Position numbers and translations under genes: made by a program. DNA of 64,000 nucleotides, taken from UBA7330 sp965243485. GTDB taxonomy: Bacteria; Bacteroidota; Bacteroidia; Cytophagales; Cyclobacteriaceae. Each line of letters begins with the position of its first letter. The first letter of the stretch is position 1. Location: assembly GCA_965243485.1 (NCBI GenBank), contig CBDEVP010000001.1, positions 4,464,001 to 4,528,000 on the forward strand. The letters are read 5' to 3'. Below the pieces are notes generated by a model. It worked only from the letters and a program-made list of their open reading frames with translations. It made no database searches and was not told the origin of the DNA. Of this stretch, positions 53,191 through 61,263 are shown piece after piece.

Positions 53191-54689
53191 AACAAAAAAG
53201 AACCCTTTCAAACCGGCTGATCTATAAACTTGGCATCACTTTTTTCTTACTTGTTTTGCTCACGGGATCTGCCTTCGTGATCATCACCATGTATTTCTCC
53301 GAGAAGTACTTTGAAGAAACCTCACAAAAGCTGAATGCTGATGTGGCAAATCATCTGATTGCTGAAAAGTTTAAGGATGCCGACCCTTTCCTGCCTGATG
53401 GATCAGTCAATAAACCGCTCTTCGGGGACATTATGCATGATATGATGGCCGTGAACCAGGGCATCGAGGTGTACCTCCTCAATGAAGAAGGTGAAGTGGA
53501 ATATTCTGTAGTGCTTGACCATTCGGATACTACCAAACCAGCAAAGAAAGTAGACCTCCGTCCAATCAAGGATTTCATCTCCTCCCACGGTGAAAGGCAC
53601 ATGGTGGGTGACAATCCCAGAGATCCGGACAATCCGAAGATCTTTTCAGCCGCAGCGTTTCAAACTGAGAATAAAAGTGGTTATATCTACATCATTCTGG
53701 CAGGCAAGCAATTCGAGGCAGTGACTGAGTCGCTGCTTTCCAGCTATTTCATCAGACTCGGTTTGGGTGCCTCTGCCCTGACAGTAATTTTTGCTTCGGT
53801 GATAGGGCTGGTGAGTATCTGGTTCCTGACGAAAAACTTGAGAGAGATCATCCAAAAAGTAAAAAGATTCCAGGAAGGTGACCTTGACGTACGGGTTGAG
53901 GATCCGGAAAAAAATGATCTTTCCGTGCTGGCTCATGCGTTCAACGACATGGCAGATACGATCGTGAAAAATCTAAATGAAATTAAATCTGTAGATAATC
54001 TAAGAAAAGAGCTGATCGCTAATGTCTCACATGATCTAAGAACTCCTTTGGCGATCCTTCAGGGATATGTTGAAACCCTGGAAATGAAAAGCCGGTCTCT
54101 CAGCATGGATGAGCGTGACAAGTATTTTCAGATCATCAGGAACAGCTCGGAAAAATTGTCCCGTCTGGTTTCCCAGCTGTTTGAATATTCAAAACTGGAA
54201 GCCAATCAGGTAGAAGCTCATAAGGAACCGTTTCAGATCACAGAACTTGCCCTGGACATTTCCTCGAAGCTCAGGATGCTTGCGGACAGAAAAAACATTA
54301 CCATCGAATTAAAGACGGATGAAAATGTACCCCTGGTCTTTGCTGACATCAGCATGGTCGAGCGTGCGATCCAAAACCTGATGGACAATGCCATAAAGTT
54401 CACCTCCGAGGATGGAAAAATCACCATCACCATTAAGTCTGACAAGAAATCTGTGGAGGTAATGGTCAAAGACACCGGACCGGGAATACCTGAAGAGGAA
54501 CAATCCATCATCTTTGAAAGATTCAGACAATCTGAGAAGAATATGGAACCCCAGGGAGCAGGGCTTGGTCTTGCCATCGTAAAAAAGATCATGGAGATCC
54601 ACAATTCTTCTATTAAAGTGATCTCAAAACCTGACTTTGGAACTGCCTTCTTTTTCCATCTACCGGTACATGAATCCCCATCCGGTTAA
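53187..54689 (+). CDS. HAMP sensor histidine kinase 3
   Basis: This 500-residue kinase has two membrane helices (about residues 14-36 and 190-212) around a large periplasmic sensor of about 150 residues, then HAMP (FQEGDLDVRVEDPEKNDLSVLAHAFNDMADTI). The dimerisation helix has His282 in NVSHDLRTPLAIL, and the ATPase domain has NLMDNAIKFT, DTGPGIPEEEQ and GAGLGLAIVKKI. It is BaeS/PhoR-like in layout and should phosphorylate regulator 3. The signal is unknown; the divergent DM13/barrel operon points to the envelope. Confidence 0.93.
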   Translation: MKQKRTLSNRLIYKLGITFFLLVLLTGSAFVIITMYFSEKYFEETSQKLNADVANHLIAEKFKDADPFLPDGSVNKPLFGDIMHDMMAVNQGIEVYLLNEEGEVEYSVVLDHSDTTKPAKKVDLRPIKDFISSHGERHMVGDNPRDPDNPKIFSAAAFQTENKSGYIYIILAGKQFEAVTESLLSSYFIRLGLGASALTVIFASVIGLVSIWFLTKNLREIIQKVKRFQEGDLDVRVEDPEKNDLSVLAHAFNDMADTIVKNLNEIKSVDNLRKELIANVSHDLRTPLAILQGYVETLEMKSRSLSMDERDKYFQIIRNSSEKLSRLVSQLFEYSKLEANQVEAHKEPFQITELALDISSKLRMLADRKNITIELKTDENVPLVFADISMVERAIQNLMDNAIKFTSEDGKITITIKSDKKSVEVMVKDTGPGIPEEEQSIIFERFRQSEKNMEPQGAGLGLAIVKKIMEIHNSSIKVISKPDFGTAFFFHLPVHESPSG

Positions 54690-54719
54690 AATCTCTATGT
54701 TTGCGGCATATCCGGTTGC

Positions 54720-55616
54720 ATGAATTCAACTTTCCTTCACTTATCCCAATTATCTGCAGGTATCATCTTCATGAGCACTTCAGGTGTACTGGGGAGATAC
54801 ATCAGCCTTCCCGCTCCGGTCATTATCTGGATCAGATGCATCATTGCGATTGTGGTCCTTTACGTGATACTCAAGGCACTCAACAAATCGAAACACATCG
54901 GCTGGGGGCGCCATTTCAGGATAGTCGTGTTCAGTTCCCTGCTGATGGGAGCACATTGGATTACTTACTTCATGGCATTGCAGATGTCAAACGTGGCGAT
55001 CGCCATGCTCTCCATGTTCACGTATCCTGTCATTACCTCTTTGCTGGAGCCTCTTTTGTTAAAAACCCGCTTCCACCTGGCGTCTATCATACTTTCTTTG
55101 TTCGCCTTTGTCGGGGTTTCTTTCCTGGTCCCGGAACTTAACTTTAGCAATACAATCACAAAAGGCATCCTGCTGGGTTTGCTGTCCGGCTTCTTTTACG
55201 CTATCAGGAATATTCTAATGAAGAAGAACATCACAGAACATGATGGCATCACTTTGATGTATTACCAGGTGATCATCCTGGGCCTGATCCTGTGGCCTGT
55301 GATCTTTTTCTACAAGATCGAATTCCAGGAAATAACTTTCAACGACTGGATGTCACTCCTAATGCTGGGCATTCTTACCACTGCCATTGGTCATACCCTT
55401 TTTGTGAGAAGCCTCAAACACTTTACAGTGAGCACTGTCAGTATCATGAGTTGTCTCACTCCGCTGATAGGCACCTTACTTGCTTTTGTTTTTCTGAAAG
55501 AAATTCCTGAGGGACAAACCTATATCGCCGGGAGTATCATTTTATTAACTGCAGTCTATGAAAGCTACAGGTCAGTCAAAAGCAAGGGGCGGATTAAAGC
55601 TGAAAGTTCCTCGTGA
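54720..55616 (+). CDS. EamA/DMT family transporter
   Basis: This 298-residue inner membrane protein has ten hydrophobic helices in two EamA repeats. FMSTSGVLGRYISLPAPVIIWIRCIIAIVVLYVIL opens the first, and KGILLGLLSGFFYAIRNILMKKNI the second. GHTLFVRSLKHFTVSTVSIMSCLTPLIGTLLAFVFLKE is the usual DMT ending, where the Pro after two Thr/Leu lies in the conserved helix 9. Substrates range from amino acids to nucleotides and cannot be assigned here. It starts 31 bases after kinase 3 and overlaps the convergent DUF5777 gene by 23 bases. Confidence 0.9.
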   Translation: MNSTFLHLSQLSAGIIFMSTSGVLGRYISLPAPVIIWIRCIIAIVVLYVILKALNKSKHIGWGRHFRIVVFSSLLMGAHWITYFMALQMSNVAIAMLSMFTYPVITSLLEPLLLKTRFHLASIILSLFAFVGVSFLVPELNFSNTITKGILLGLLSGFFYAIRNILMKKNITEHDGITLMYYQVIILGLILWPVIFFYKIEFQEITFNDWMSLLMLGILTTAIGHTLFVRSLKHFTVSTVSIMSCLTPLIGTLLAFVFLKEIPEGQTYIAGSIILLTAVYESYRSVKSKGRIKAESSS

Positions 55617-56451
55617 TGTTGAATCCAAAATGAATGTCACCATCAAAGAAGTCACTGGTTGTTTCCCCTATGTATCCCTTTGCAATCATGGCATTGGCAT
55701 TTGTCAGATGTAGCTGAAAGACATGCCCGCCGGTATCAATATCGAATCCAATGGCGAATGCATTGTAGTTATTATCATTCATGGCCTGAACCTGATAATA
55801 ATACTCGGCATTGATCGAAAACCGATTTCCCAGTTTATACCTGCCTCCTAATCCAAGTGAGATCGCATCATTATTTTCATTGGCATTCACCAGGTTGTAA
55901 TGTACCCACGTAGGCATCAGTTGAAGAGATAGATCACCTGTTATTTTTCTGGCAAGTAACACCTGATTTGTCATCGCTAATCGCTGCTGAAAGCTAGGTT
56001 CGGGTACCATCCTTATGGTTTCGTAGGCTATGGATCCGAAATATGTCAGTGAAACAGGCATTACAGTTTCACCCTTTTGCTGAGTCAGTATCCTGTATTT
56101 CACAAACCCATCCAGATGTTTACCAAGAGAACTTCTCCCAATACCAAGTGTAAGATCATCAGTTACTGCATAATCAAGTCCAAGGCGTATCTGAGCGCCA
56201 TCCAGACCAAAAAATTCATAGGCACCTCCCCGGATATTACCAAACCTGTGCGAAATGATGAAGGTAAGATTATTCTTCGACCGGGTCTCGACGGAGTGAC
56301 CATTGATCAGCCGGGTACCCTTAAAAGTCCCTTCAACGACCACAGGCCCCTCTTCCAGTTCCTGATCCACCTGCGCCAATAAGTCCTCCTGGGCGGCTGA
56401 GCTGTGATAAAAAATGAGACAGAAAACAAAAAGGAAAGATTTGTACATCAT
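55594..56451 (-). CDS. DUF5777 family outer membrane beta-barrel protein
   Basis: This 285-residue exported protein (signal ending YHSSAAQ) has the DUF5777 pattern: VVEGTFKGTRLINGHSVETRSKNNLTFIISHRFGNI, LDGAQIRLGLDYAVTDDLTLGIGRS, and a C-terminal HFGFNITRNFQL barrel closure. The family is an outer membrane barrel of unknown role, often next to YceI. It starts 5 bases after the YceI stop, forming a two-gene unit, and its 3' end overlaps the EamA gene. Confidence 0.85.
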   Translation of the reverse strand: MMYKSFLFVFCLIFYHSSAAQEDLLAQVDQELEEGPVVVEGTFKGTRLINGHSVETRSKNNLTFIISHRFGNIRGGAYEFFGLDGAQIRLGLDYAVTDDLTLGIGRSSLGKHLDGFVKYRILTQQKGETVMPVSLTYFGSIAYETIRMVPEPSFQQRLAMTNQVLLARKITGDLSLQLMPTWVHYNLVNANENNDAISLGLGGRYKLGNRFSINAEYYYQVQAMNDNNYNAFAIGFDIDTGGHVFQLHLTNANAMIAKGYIGETTSDFFDGDIHFGFNITRNFQL

Positions 56452-56456
56452 GGAGC

Positions 56457-56999
56457 CTATTTTTTAAATTCAAATTTTGCCGTCACTTCTACCTCTTCCG
56501 CAATATTATAAAAGACCACCTTAGGGATGTCAATGTCAAAGGATTCCACAGTCACCATAAACCTGGTCTCAACCCTGATCCTGTCACCGGAAACATTTAT
56601 TTCAACATTGGTTTTTAGCGGCTTGGTTACGCCGTGGATTGTGAGATCACCGCTTACTTCAAAGGTGGTCATACCTTGCTTTTCGATCAGGGTTGAATCA
56701 AAGTCGCTAAGTTTTCCCTTGAATGTTGATTTAGGATATTTATCAGATTCAACATAATTTTCATTGAAATGCTGCTGCATCAGTGATTTGTCAAATTCAA
56801 AGTCTCTCATTAGCATACTCACAGCCACTTCACCATTGGAAGTGTTTAGGGCTCCAGCCACTTTCTCGTTGATCGCTTCGATATTTTCCAGGGGCGCTTC
56901 AGAGTAAAACTTTGCCATCCCTTTTTTATCGATCAGTGTTTGTTGACTCCAACCATATTCTCCCACTAACACCAGCAGTAAAAGTATCAAATGTCTCAT
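56457..56999 (-). CDS. YceI family periplasmic protein
   Basis: This 180-residue exported protein (signal ending GEYGWSQQ) has the YceI lipocalin-like barrel that binds isoprenoid or lipid-like ligands. Evidence is MRDFEFDKSLMQQHFNENYVESDKYPKSTFKGKL (the WxxxHFNE-like substitute and the FKG strand), GDLTIHGVTKPLKTNVEINV with the TIHGVTK motif, and a closing KFEFKK. It precedes the DUF5777 barrel with 5 bases between them. An upstream terminator at 57033-57063 separates it from the sigma-factor operon, so it must have its own promoter. Confidence 0.92.
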   Translation of the reverse strand: MRHLILLLLVLVGEYGWSQQTLIDKKGMAKFYSEAPLENIEAINEKVAGALNTSNGEVAVSMLMRDFEFDKSLMQQHFNENYVESDKYPKSTFKGKLSDFDSTLIEKQGMTTFEVSGDLTIHGVTKPLKTNVEINVSGDRIRVETRFMVTVESFDIDIPKVVFYNIAEEVEVTAKFEFKK

Positions 57000-57032
57000 G
57001 TCCTTATTTATTTTGATTTTGATTCAAAAAAG

Positions 57033-57063
57033 CAAAAAAAAACACAGACCCGTGGCCTGTGTT
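57033..57063 (-). terminator. Strong intrinsic terminator ending the ECF sigma operon
   Basis: On the minus strand AACACAG, then GCC-ACG-GGT, then CTGTGTT forms a stem of 7 pairs, one mismatch and 2 more pairs around a 3-base loop (57041-57063). It is followed by a run of nine or ten T residues. It lies 33 bases after the 27-codon frame and is the best terminator in the window. Confidence 0.8.
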
Positions 57064-57096
57064 TTACTCAACAACCTGTTTGACAACTTACACTGC

Positions 57097-57180
57097 TTAC
57101 ATCATTAAAGCAATGCTGGTGTACATCAGACCCATCAACAGGATCTGAGATACATGGATTAAAATTCTGATCTTTCTCAT
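57097..57180 (-). CDS. Putative 27-residue membrane-active peptide
   Basis: On the minus strand ATG at 57180 opens 27 codons: MRKIRILIHVSQILLMGLMY then TSIALMM and TAA. It has a basic N-terminus and one hydrophobic helix. It lies 69 bases after the barrel/anti-sigma-like gene and 33 bases before the terminator, so it would be the last cistron of the ECF sigma operon. No clear Shine-Dalgarno sequence is present, which is common in this phylum. The transcript could instead be an untranslated 3' region. Confidence 0.35.
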   Translation of the reverse strand: MRKIRILIHVSQILLMGLMYTSIALMM

Positions 57181-57249
57181 AGCAAACTAAAAATTTAAAT
57201 AAAGATGTATAACTCATTTCAAATCAGCAAGATATATGAGATTATTTTT

Positions 57250-58527
57250 TCAATTAATTACATATTGGACAGAAACCAGCGAACCGGCACCATATAAATT
57301 TATCCTACCCCACCCAAAATCCTTGAACGGTACCTTCAGGTATGGCTCGACCCGGAGACTAAACCGGGGGCTGACATCCCACAGCATACCGACTGAGATA
57401 TTACCCACACCAAACAATTCTTTTTCAGTCTCCTCTGAATCCCAACCGTAGGCCGTGCCCGGGTTATAGGTCTCAAATTTGTACCAGCAGTCTTCACTTA
57501 AAATATAATAACTGCTCACTCCCACGCTAGAAATAAACTGTAACCTGCTATCGGGATTCCAATGATACGTGATGTTGACAGGCACATCAACAACCACCGA
57601 AGTTCCAATGACTTCCATTGGCACCACGCCGTTGGTAAACCTGTTCCAGTATCCCGTAGGTGGTCTGTAATTCTCACCTTCGGTGCTGTACTTTTTCTTT
57701 CCATAATAAATACCGGAGCTGATACTGATCCTTTCTTTGTAGGTAGCAAATAGCTGAAAACCTAGCTGGCCGGAAAAAGATTTACCGGATGGCATTCCCA
57801 CTCCATTAAAGTCCGGAGCAAAACCAAGCATGACGCCCAAGCGCAGATTCTCCTTAGGAACCGTAATGGCTTCCTCTTCTCTGTGAATTACTGGCAGCGG
57901 ATCAACAGGATAGAGTCTTTCAGGGGTCATAGATGCTGCAATATCTCCATACACAGGCAAAGGGGTCACATTCAGCATCGAACGATTCCTGATGAACGAA
58001 GACCGTGTAAAAACATCATCTGAAGCCTCCTCATTGATCGGGACAAGTGGATCATCATACAGGCTTGAATTGTTTTGTTGATCTTCAGGATGATTGCGGG
58101 ATGATAATCTCACATTGGAGGGTTGCTGCAATTCATTAAAACCGAGCGACTGGTCAGCTCCCCGGACCTGCACACTTTTTGAGGGGGTTTTGTCATGTAT
58201 ATCACTAGGTTTGTCTGCATCCAGTGGCAAATTTGCAGTCATATTTCCCAGTGGATTGTCATGCTCTGTTTCCTGGTTTTCTTCAAAAGTTCCGGTCATC
58301 CACAAGATTGCCAGCATAAGGACCATGCCTCCCAGGACAGAGAGTATGATAGAGGGAATATTAACAGACGAGGCAGTGGGCACCCCCACCCCCACAGGCA
58401 TTTCAGCATCCAGTCGTTTCTCCATGGCCTGCCAGTGTGCTTCATTGTATTCCACTTCATGGAAGGCAAGTGATTTCTTTATGAACTTATCGATATTTTC
58501 TTCTTTGTCAGACATAGGGTTTTTCAA
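57250..58527 (-). CDS. Membrane-anchored protein with N-terminal anti-sigma-like segment and C-terminal beta-barrel-like domain
   Basis: This 425-residue protein has a cytoplasmic N-terminal segment (DKFIKKSLAFHEVEYNEAHWQAMEKRLDA), one membrane helix at about residues 58-77 (PSIILSVLGGMVLMLAILWM), and a long low-complexity periplasmic stretch (about 80-225). The final about 190 residues are strand-rich (LGVMLGFAPDFNGVG, ISSGIYYGKKKYSTEG, VVDVPVNITYHWNPDS, GSLVSVQYVIN). Its start overlaps the ECF sigma gene (ATG at 58527 or at 58515), so it is the expected anti-sigma partner. A barrel fold tied to an inner membrane helix is topologically odd, and the function is inferred only from gene order. 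Confidence 0.72.
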   Translation of the reverse strand: MKNPMSDKEENIDKFIKKSLAFHEVEYNEAHWQAMEKRLDAEMPVGVGVPTASSVNIPSIILSVLGGMVLMLAILWMTGTFEENQETEHDNPLGNMTANLPLDADKPSDIHDKTPSKSVQVRGADQSLGFNELQQPSNVRLSSRNHPEDQQNNSSLYDDPLVPINEEASDDVFTRSSFIRNRSMLNVTPLPVYGDIAASMTPERLYPVDPLPVIHREEEAITVPKENLRLGVMLGFAPDFNGVGMPSGKSFSGQLGFQLFATYKERISISSGIYYGKKKYSTEGENYRPPTGYWNRFTNGVVPMEVIGTSVVVDVPVNITYHWNPDSRLQFISSVGVSSYYILSEDCWYKFETYNPGTAYGWDSEETEKELFGVGNISVGMLWDVSPRFSLRVEPYLKVPFKDFGWGRINLYGAGSLVSVQYVIN

Positions 58528-59062
58528 GAACCTTTTCCAAAATCTCCCTCAAATGTTTTCGGGCCTTAAACAGATTTGACTTGGTTGTGCCGGTGGTAAC
58601 CCCCAATTGACTGGCAATCTCTTCGTGTGTGAATCCTTCCACCACATAAAGATTGAAAACAGTTCTGTAAGAAGGAGGCAGCTGCTGCATCATGTCTATG
58701 ATCTCATCATAGGAGATGCCCTGAATTATATCCGTCTTGTCGGACATATTCAGGGCCTTTTCCAGCTGGTTCGTCTCAACATTGTTTTTATTTTTATTAA
58801 AGTGATCTATCGCTGCATTTACCATAATCCTGCCAAACCAGGGTCTGAATGGTTTTCTGGCGTTAAATCCTTTTAAATATTTGAAGACTTTCATGAAGCC
58901 GTCATTTAAGATCTCTACTGCGTCATCTTTTGAATTTGAATATCGTAGACAAATGCTCATTGCATAAGCATAGTACGACTGGTATAGCTGCTTCTGTGCA
59001 GCCCTTTCGTTTCTGATACATGCCTTGATCAGTTTCTTATCTATGTGGTCTTCATAACCCAA
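58508..59062 (-). CDS. ECF-type RNA polymerase sigma factor
   Basis: This 184-residue protein has sigma region 2 (QKQLYQSYYAYAMSICLRYSNSKDDAVEILNDGFMKVFKYLKGF and PFRPWFGRIMVNAAIDHF) and region 4 (LPPSYRTVFNLYVVEGFTHEEIASQLGVTTGTTKSNLFKARKHLRE) with a helix-turn-helix. This is the normal size of group IV sigma factors. It should direct RNA polymerase to a stress or envelope regulon and be held by the product of the overlapping downstream gene. It is the first gene of the minus-strand operon and divergent from oxyR. Confidence 0.93.
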   Translation of the reverse strand: MGYEDHIDKKLIKACIRNERAAQKQLYQSYYAYAMSICLRYSNSKDDAVEILNDGFMKVFKYLKGFNARKPFRPWFGRIMVNAAIDHFNKNKNNVETNQLEKALNMSDKTDIIQGISYDEIIDMMQQLPPSYRTVFNLYVVEGFTHEEIASQLGVTTGTTKSNLFKARKHLREILEKVLEKPYV

Positions 59063-59088
59063 TGGCGGTCATTTTCTAGCTATTACAT

Positions 59089-59096
59089 AAAAGATA
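59089..59096 (-). promoter_or_regulatory. Candidate -7 element for the sigma-factor operon
   Basis: On the minus strand TATCTTTT matches 7 of 8 bases of TAnnTTTG. TTG lies 21 bases upstream of it, near the -33 position, and the sigma-factor start is 27 bases downstream. Confidence 0.35.
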
Positions 59097-59192
59097 CAAT
59101 AAAAGGTTGGCTATCGTCAAAAGATTTTTGCGAATCCGGACTACAGCACTGAACTTCATGACAAATAAGACTGGTAAATACCTGGTTCTGAT

Positions 59193-59237
59193 ATAAGTTT
59201 GTCTTATGAAACTCTTTATGTAATAAGATTTTCTTAT
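59193..59237 (+). promoter_or_regulatory. Two ATAAG-N5-CTTAT palindromes over the oxyR promoter and start codon
   Basis: ATAAG-TTTGT-CTTAT at 59193-59207 and ATAAG-ATTTT-CTTAT at 59223-59237 are identical palindromes in their arms, with centres 30 bp apart (about three DNA turns). A further half-site ATAAG lies at 59165-59169. The first contains TAAGTTTG (59194-59201), an exact TAnnTTTG -7 element, and the second overlaps the ATG at 59236. T-N11-A geometry fits LysR-family binding, so this is a probable autorepression site. Confidence 0.6.
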
Positions 59238-60180
59238 GACATTAAACCAGTTATTCTACGCTACTCAGCTCAATAAATTCAGGAATTTTAAGAAAGCATC
59301 GGAACATCTGGGCATCAGCCAGCCGGCACTGAGCCTTCAGATACAGAAGCTGGAAGATGAAATCGGGATCTCCTTATTTAACCGGTCCACCAAGCCATTG
59401 GAGGTGACCGCTGATGGTTCGCTTTTTCTGGATAAAGCACAGGACCTGCTAAACAATGCCAACCAGCTCTCGCGATTTTCTCAGGAGATCACAGAGTCCT
59501 TCTCGGGCCTGTTAAAGATAGGGATCATCCCCACCCTGGCTCCTTTTCTGATTCCTCTATTCTCCGATAAGATACAGGAACGCTATCCCAGTTTCAGGCT
59601 GGAGATCCATGAAGCCATTACGGAAAATGTGGTAAGATCTGTCAAGCAGGGGGAATTCGATGTCGGGATCATTTCCACTCCAATTGTAGCCAGCGGCATA
59701 CAGGTGATCCCGCTCTTCTATGAATCATTCTTTTTGTATCTATCCGATAAATCCGTGGCAGACGCCACAGAAATGAAACTGGAGGACATTCCCTATGATC
59801 ACCTCTGGTTGCTGGATGAGGGCAATTGCTTTAGAGATCAGGTCAATGACCTTTGTGATCTTAATAAAGTCAGAAAAGAAAAGACATTTATTTATCACAG
59901 CAACTCCATCGACTCTTTGATCAGAATGGTAGACACAATGGGCGGGGTCACCATCCTACCCGAGCTTTCTACATTGACACTATCCAGTGAACAGGAGAGC
60001 AATCTCAAAAATATCAGCGGTGTGAAGAAAGTGAGAGAGATCAGTTTGATCGTAACGAAAAATTTTGATAAACGCAGATTCATCCAAAAACTGGAAGAGT
60101 ACATCAAAGACAATATCCCCACCCATATGATCACGAGAACCAATTTTGAAATTGTTGATCCAAACATCCATTTGAACTAA
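59236..60180 (+). CDS. oxyR: OxyR-like LysR family transcriptional regulator
   Basis: This 314-residue regulator has an N-terminal helix-turn-helix (FRNFKKASEHLGISQPALSLQIQKLEDEIGISLFNRS) and a two-lobed periplasmic-type effector domain. The segment LLDEGNCFRDQVNDLCDL places Cys198 and Cys207 with eight residues between them, as in E. coli OxyR Cys199-x8-Cys208 (GHCLRDQAMGFC), so a peroxide-sensing disulfide is likely. It should activate peroxide-defence genes. No catalase or peroxidase is in the window. Its own promoter carries two palindromes. Confidence 0.88.
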   Translation: MTLNQLFYATQLNKFRNFKKASEHLGISQPALSLQIQKLEDEIGISLFNRSTKPLEVTADGSLFLDKAQDLLNNANQLSRFSQEITESFSGLLKIGIIPTLAPFLIPLFSDKIQERYPSFRLEIHEAITENVVRSVKQGEFDVGIISTPIVASGIQVIPLFYESFFLYLSDKSVADATEMKLEDIPYDHLWLLDEGNCFRDQVNDLCDLNKVRKEKTFIYHSNSIDSLIRMVDTMGGVTILPELSTLTLSSEQESNLKNISGVKKVREISLIVTKNFDKRRFIQKLEEYIKDNIPTHMITRTNFEIVDPNIHLN

Positions 60181-60244
60181 AGAATTTCGCATCACAAGCC
60201 AATCTTTATTATTTTACGCGCACTAACCACATAACTAGCAACGA

Positions 60245-61213
60245 ATGGACAAGCGAAAATTTTTAAAAAATCTTGCAGGTAGCTCAGCCGGAATTGCGCT
60301 GGCTGGCTTCTCATCAAATATCATTACAAGTTGTACTCCTTCTACCAAATCCGGAGGAGAAGAACAGGAAAGCTCCGGATCAGCGCTTTTCTTCAGTATT
60401 TCGCTGGCAGAATGGTCCTTACATAAGGCTTTGCGGGCCAACGAAATGACCAATCTTGATTTCATCAGAATGGCCAGGACTGAATTTGGTATCGGTGCGG
60501 TAGAATATGTCAATCAGTTCTTTATGGATAAGGCCAATGATAAGGCCTATCTGGCGGAAATGAATCAAATAGCCGCTGACCATGATGTGAAAAATGTGTT
60601 GATCATGATCGACAGCGAAGGGAGTCTGGGTGCTTCCGATGATGCTGAAAGAACCAAAGCCATTGAAAATCACTACAAGTGGGTGGAGGCTGCCAAAGAA
60701 CTAGGCTGTCATTCGATCAGAGTCAATGCGCGAGGTAACGGAACCTTTGAAGAGGTGGCCGATAATGCTGTTGATGGTCTTTCCAGGTTGTCTGAATTTG
60801 CAAAAGATTACGAAATCGGGGTGATTGTGGAGAACCATGGAGGACCGTCTTCAAACGGTGAGTGGCTCGCCGGCGTGATGTCCAGGGTAAACATGCCCAA
60901 TTGCGGCACATTGCCTGATTTCGGGAATTTCTGTATCGAACGCTCAGAAGGTAAATGCATTGATGAGTACGACAGATATAAGGGTGTAAAGGAGCTGATG
61001 CCATATGCCAAGGGTGTGAGCGCCAAATCGCATGACTTTGACAGCGAGGGCAATGAGACCAATACAGATTACTCAAAGATGTTGTCAATAGTCAAAGAGG
61101 CCGGGTACACTGGCTATATCGGGATCGAATACGAAGGGAGCACCCTGGGCGAAATAGAAGGCATCAAGGCAACCAAAGCTTTACTGGAAAAGGCTGGAAG
61201 GCAAATTTCATAA
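60245..61213 (+). CDS. Tat-exported sugar phosphate isomerase/epimerase-like TIM-barrel protein
   Basis: This 322-residue protein starts with KRKFLKNLAGSSAGIALAGF, a Tat-type signal, followed by a lipobox-like NIITSC. The body is an AP-endonuclease-2/xylose-isomerase-like TIM barrel: FSISLAEWSLHKAL, VEYVNQFF, HSIRVNARGNGTFEEV, IGVIVENHGGPSSN with the metal-ligand Glu, TLPDFGNF, VSAKSHDFDSEGN and GYIGIEYEGS. Such proteins isomerise or epimerise sugars. Export of this family through Tat is common in Bacteroidetes. The substrate is unknown. Confidence 0.87.
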   Translation: MDKRKFLKNLAGSSAGIALAGFSSNIITSCTPSTKSGGEEQESSGSALFFSISLAEWSLHKALRANEMTNLDFIRMARTEFGIGAVEYVNQFFMDKANDKAYLAEMNQIAADHDVKNVLIMIDSEGSLGASDDAERTKAIENHYKWVEAAKELGCHSIRVNARGNGTFEEVADNAVDGLSRLSEFAKDYEIGVIVENHGGPSSNGEWLAGVMSRVNMPNCGTLPDFGNFCIERSEGKCIDEYDRYKGVKELMPYAKGVSAKSHDFDSEGNETNTDYSKMLSIVKEAGYTGYIGIEYEGSTLGEIEGIKATKALLEKAGRQIS

Positions 61214-61263
61214 AAACATAGAACAAAGTCAAAGTCACAAAAGACGTATGGGCTTTGTTTGTC

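Noticed and set aside
54701..55141. 146-codon frame overlapping the start of the EamA transporter
   Set aside because: Its product is rich in His and Cys with no fold pattern, while the transporter frame gives ten good helices.
61214..61263. Convergent terminator with AACAAAG and CTTTGTT arms
   Set aside because: Only a 7-bp AT-rich stem with a long loop; too weak to annotate.
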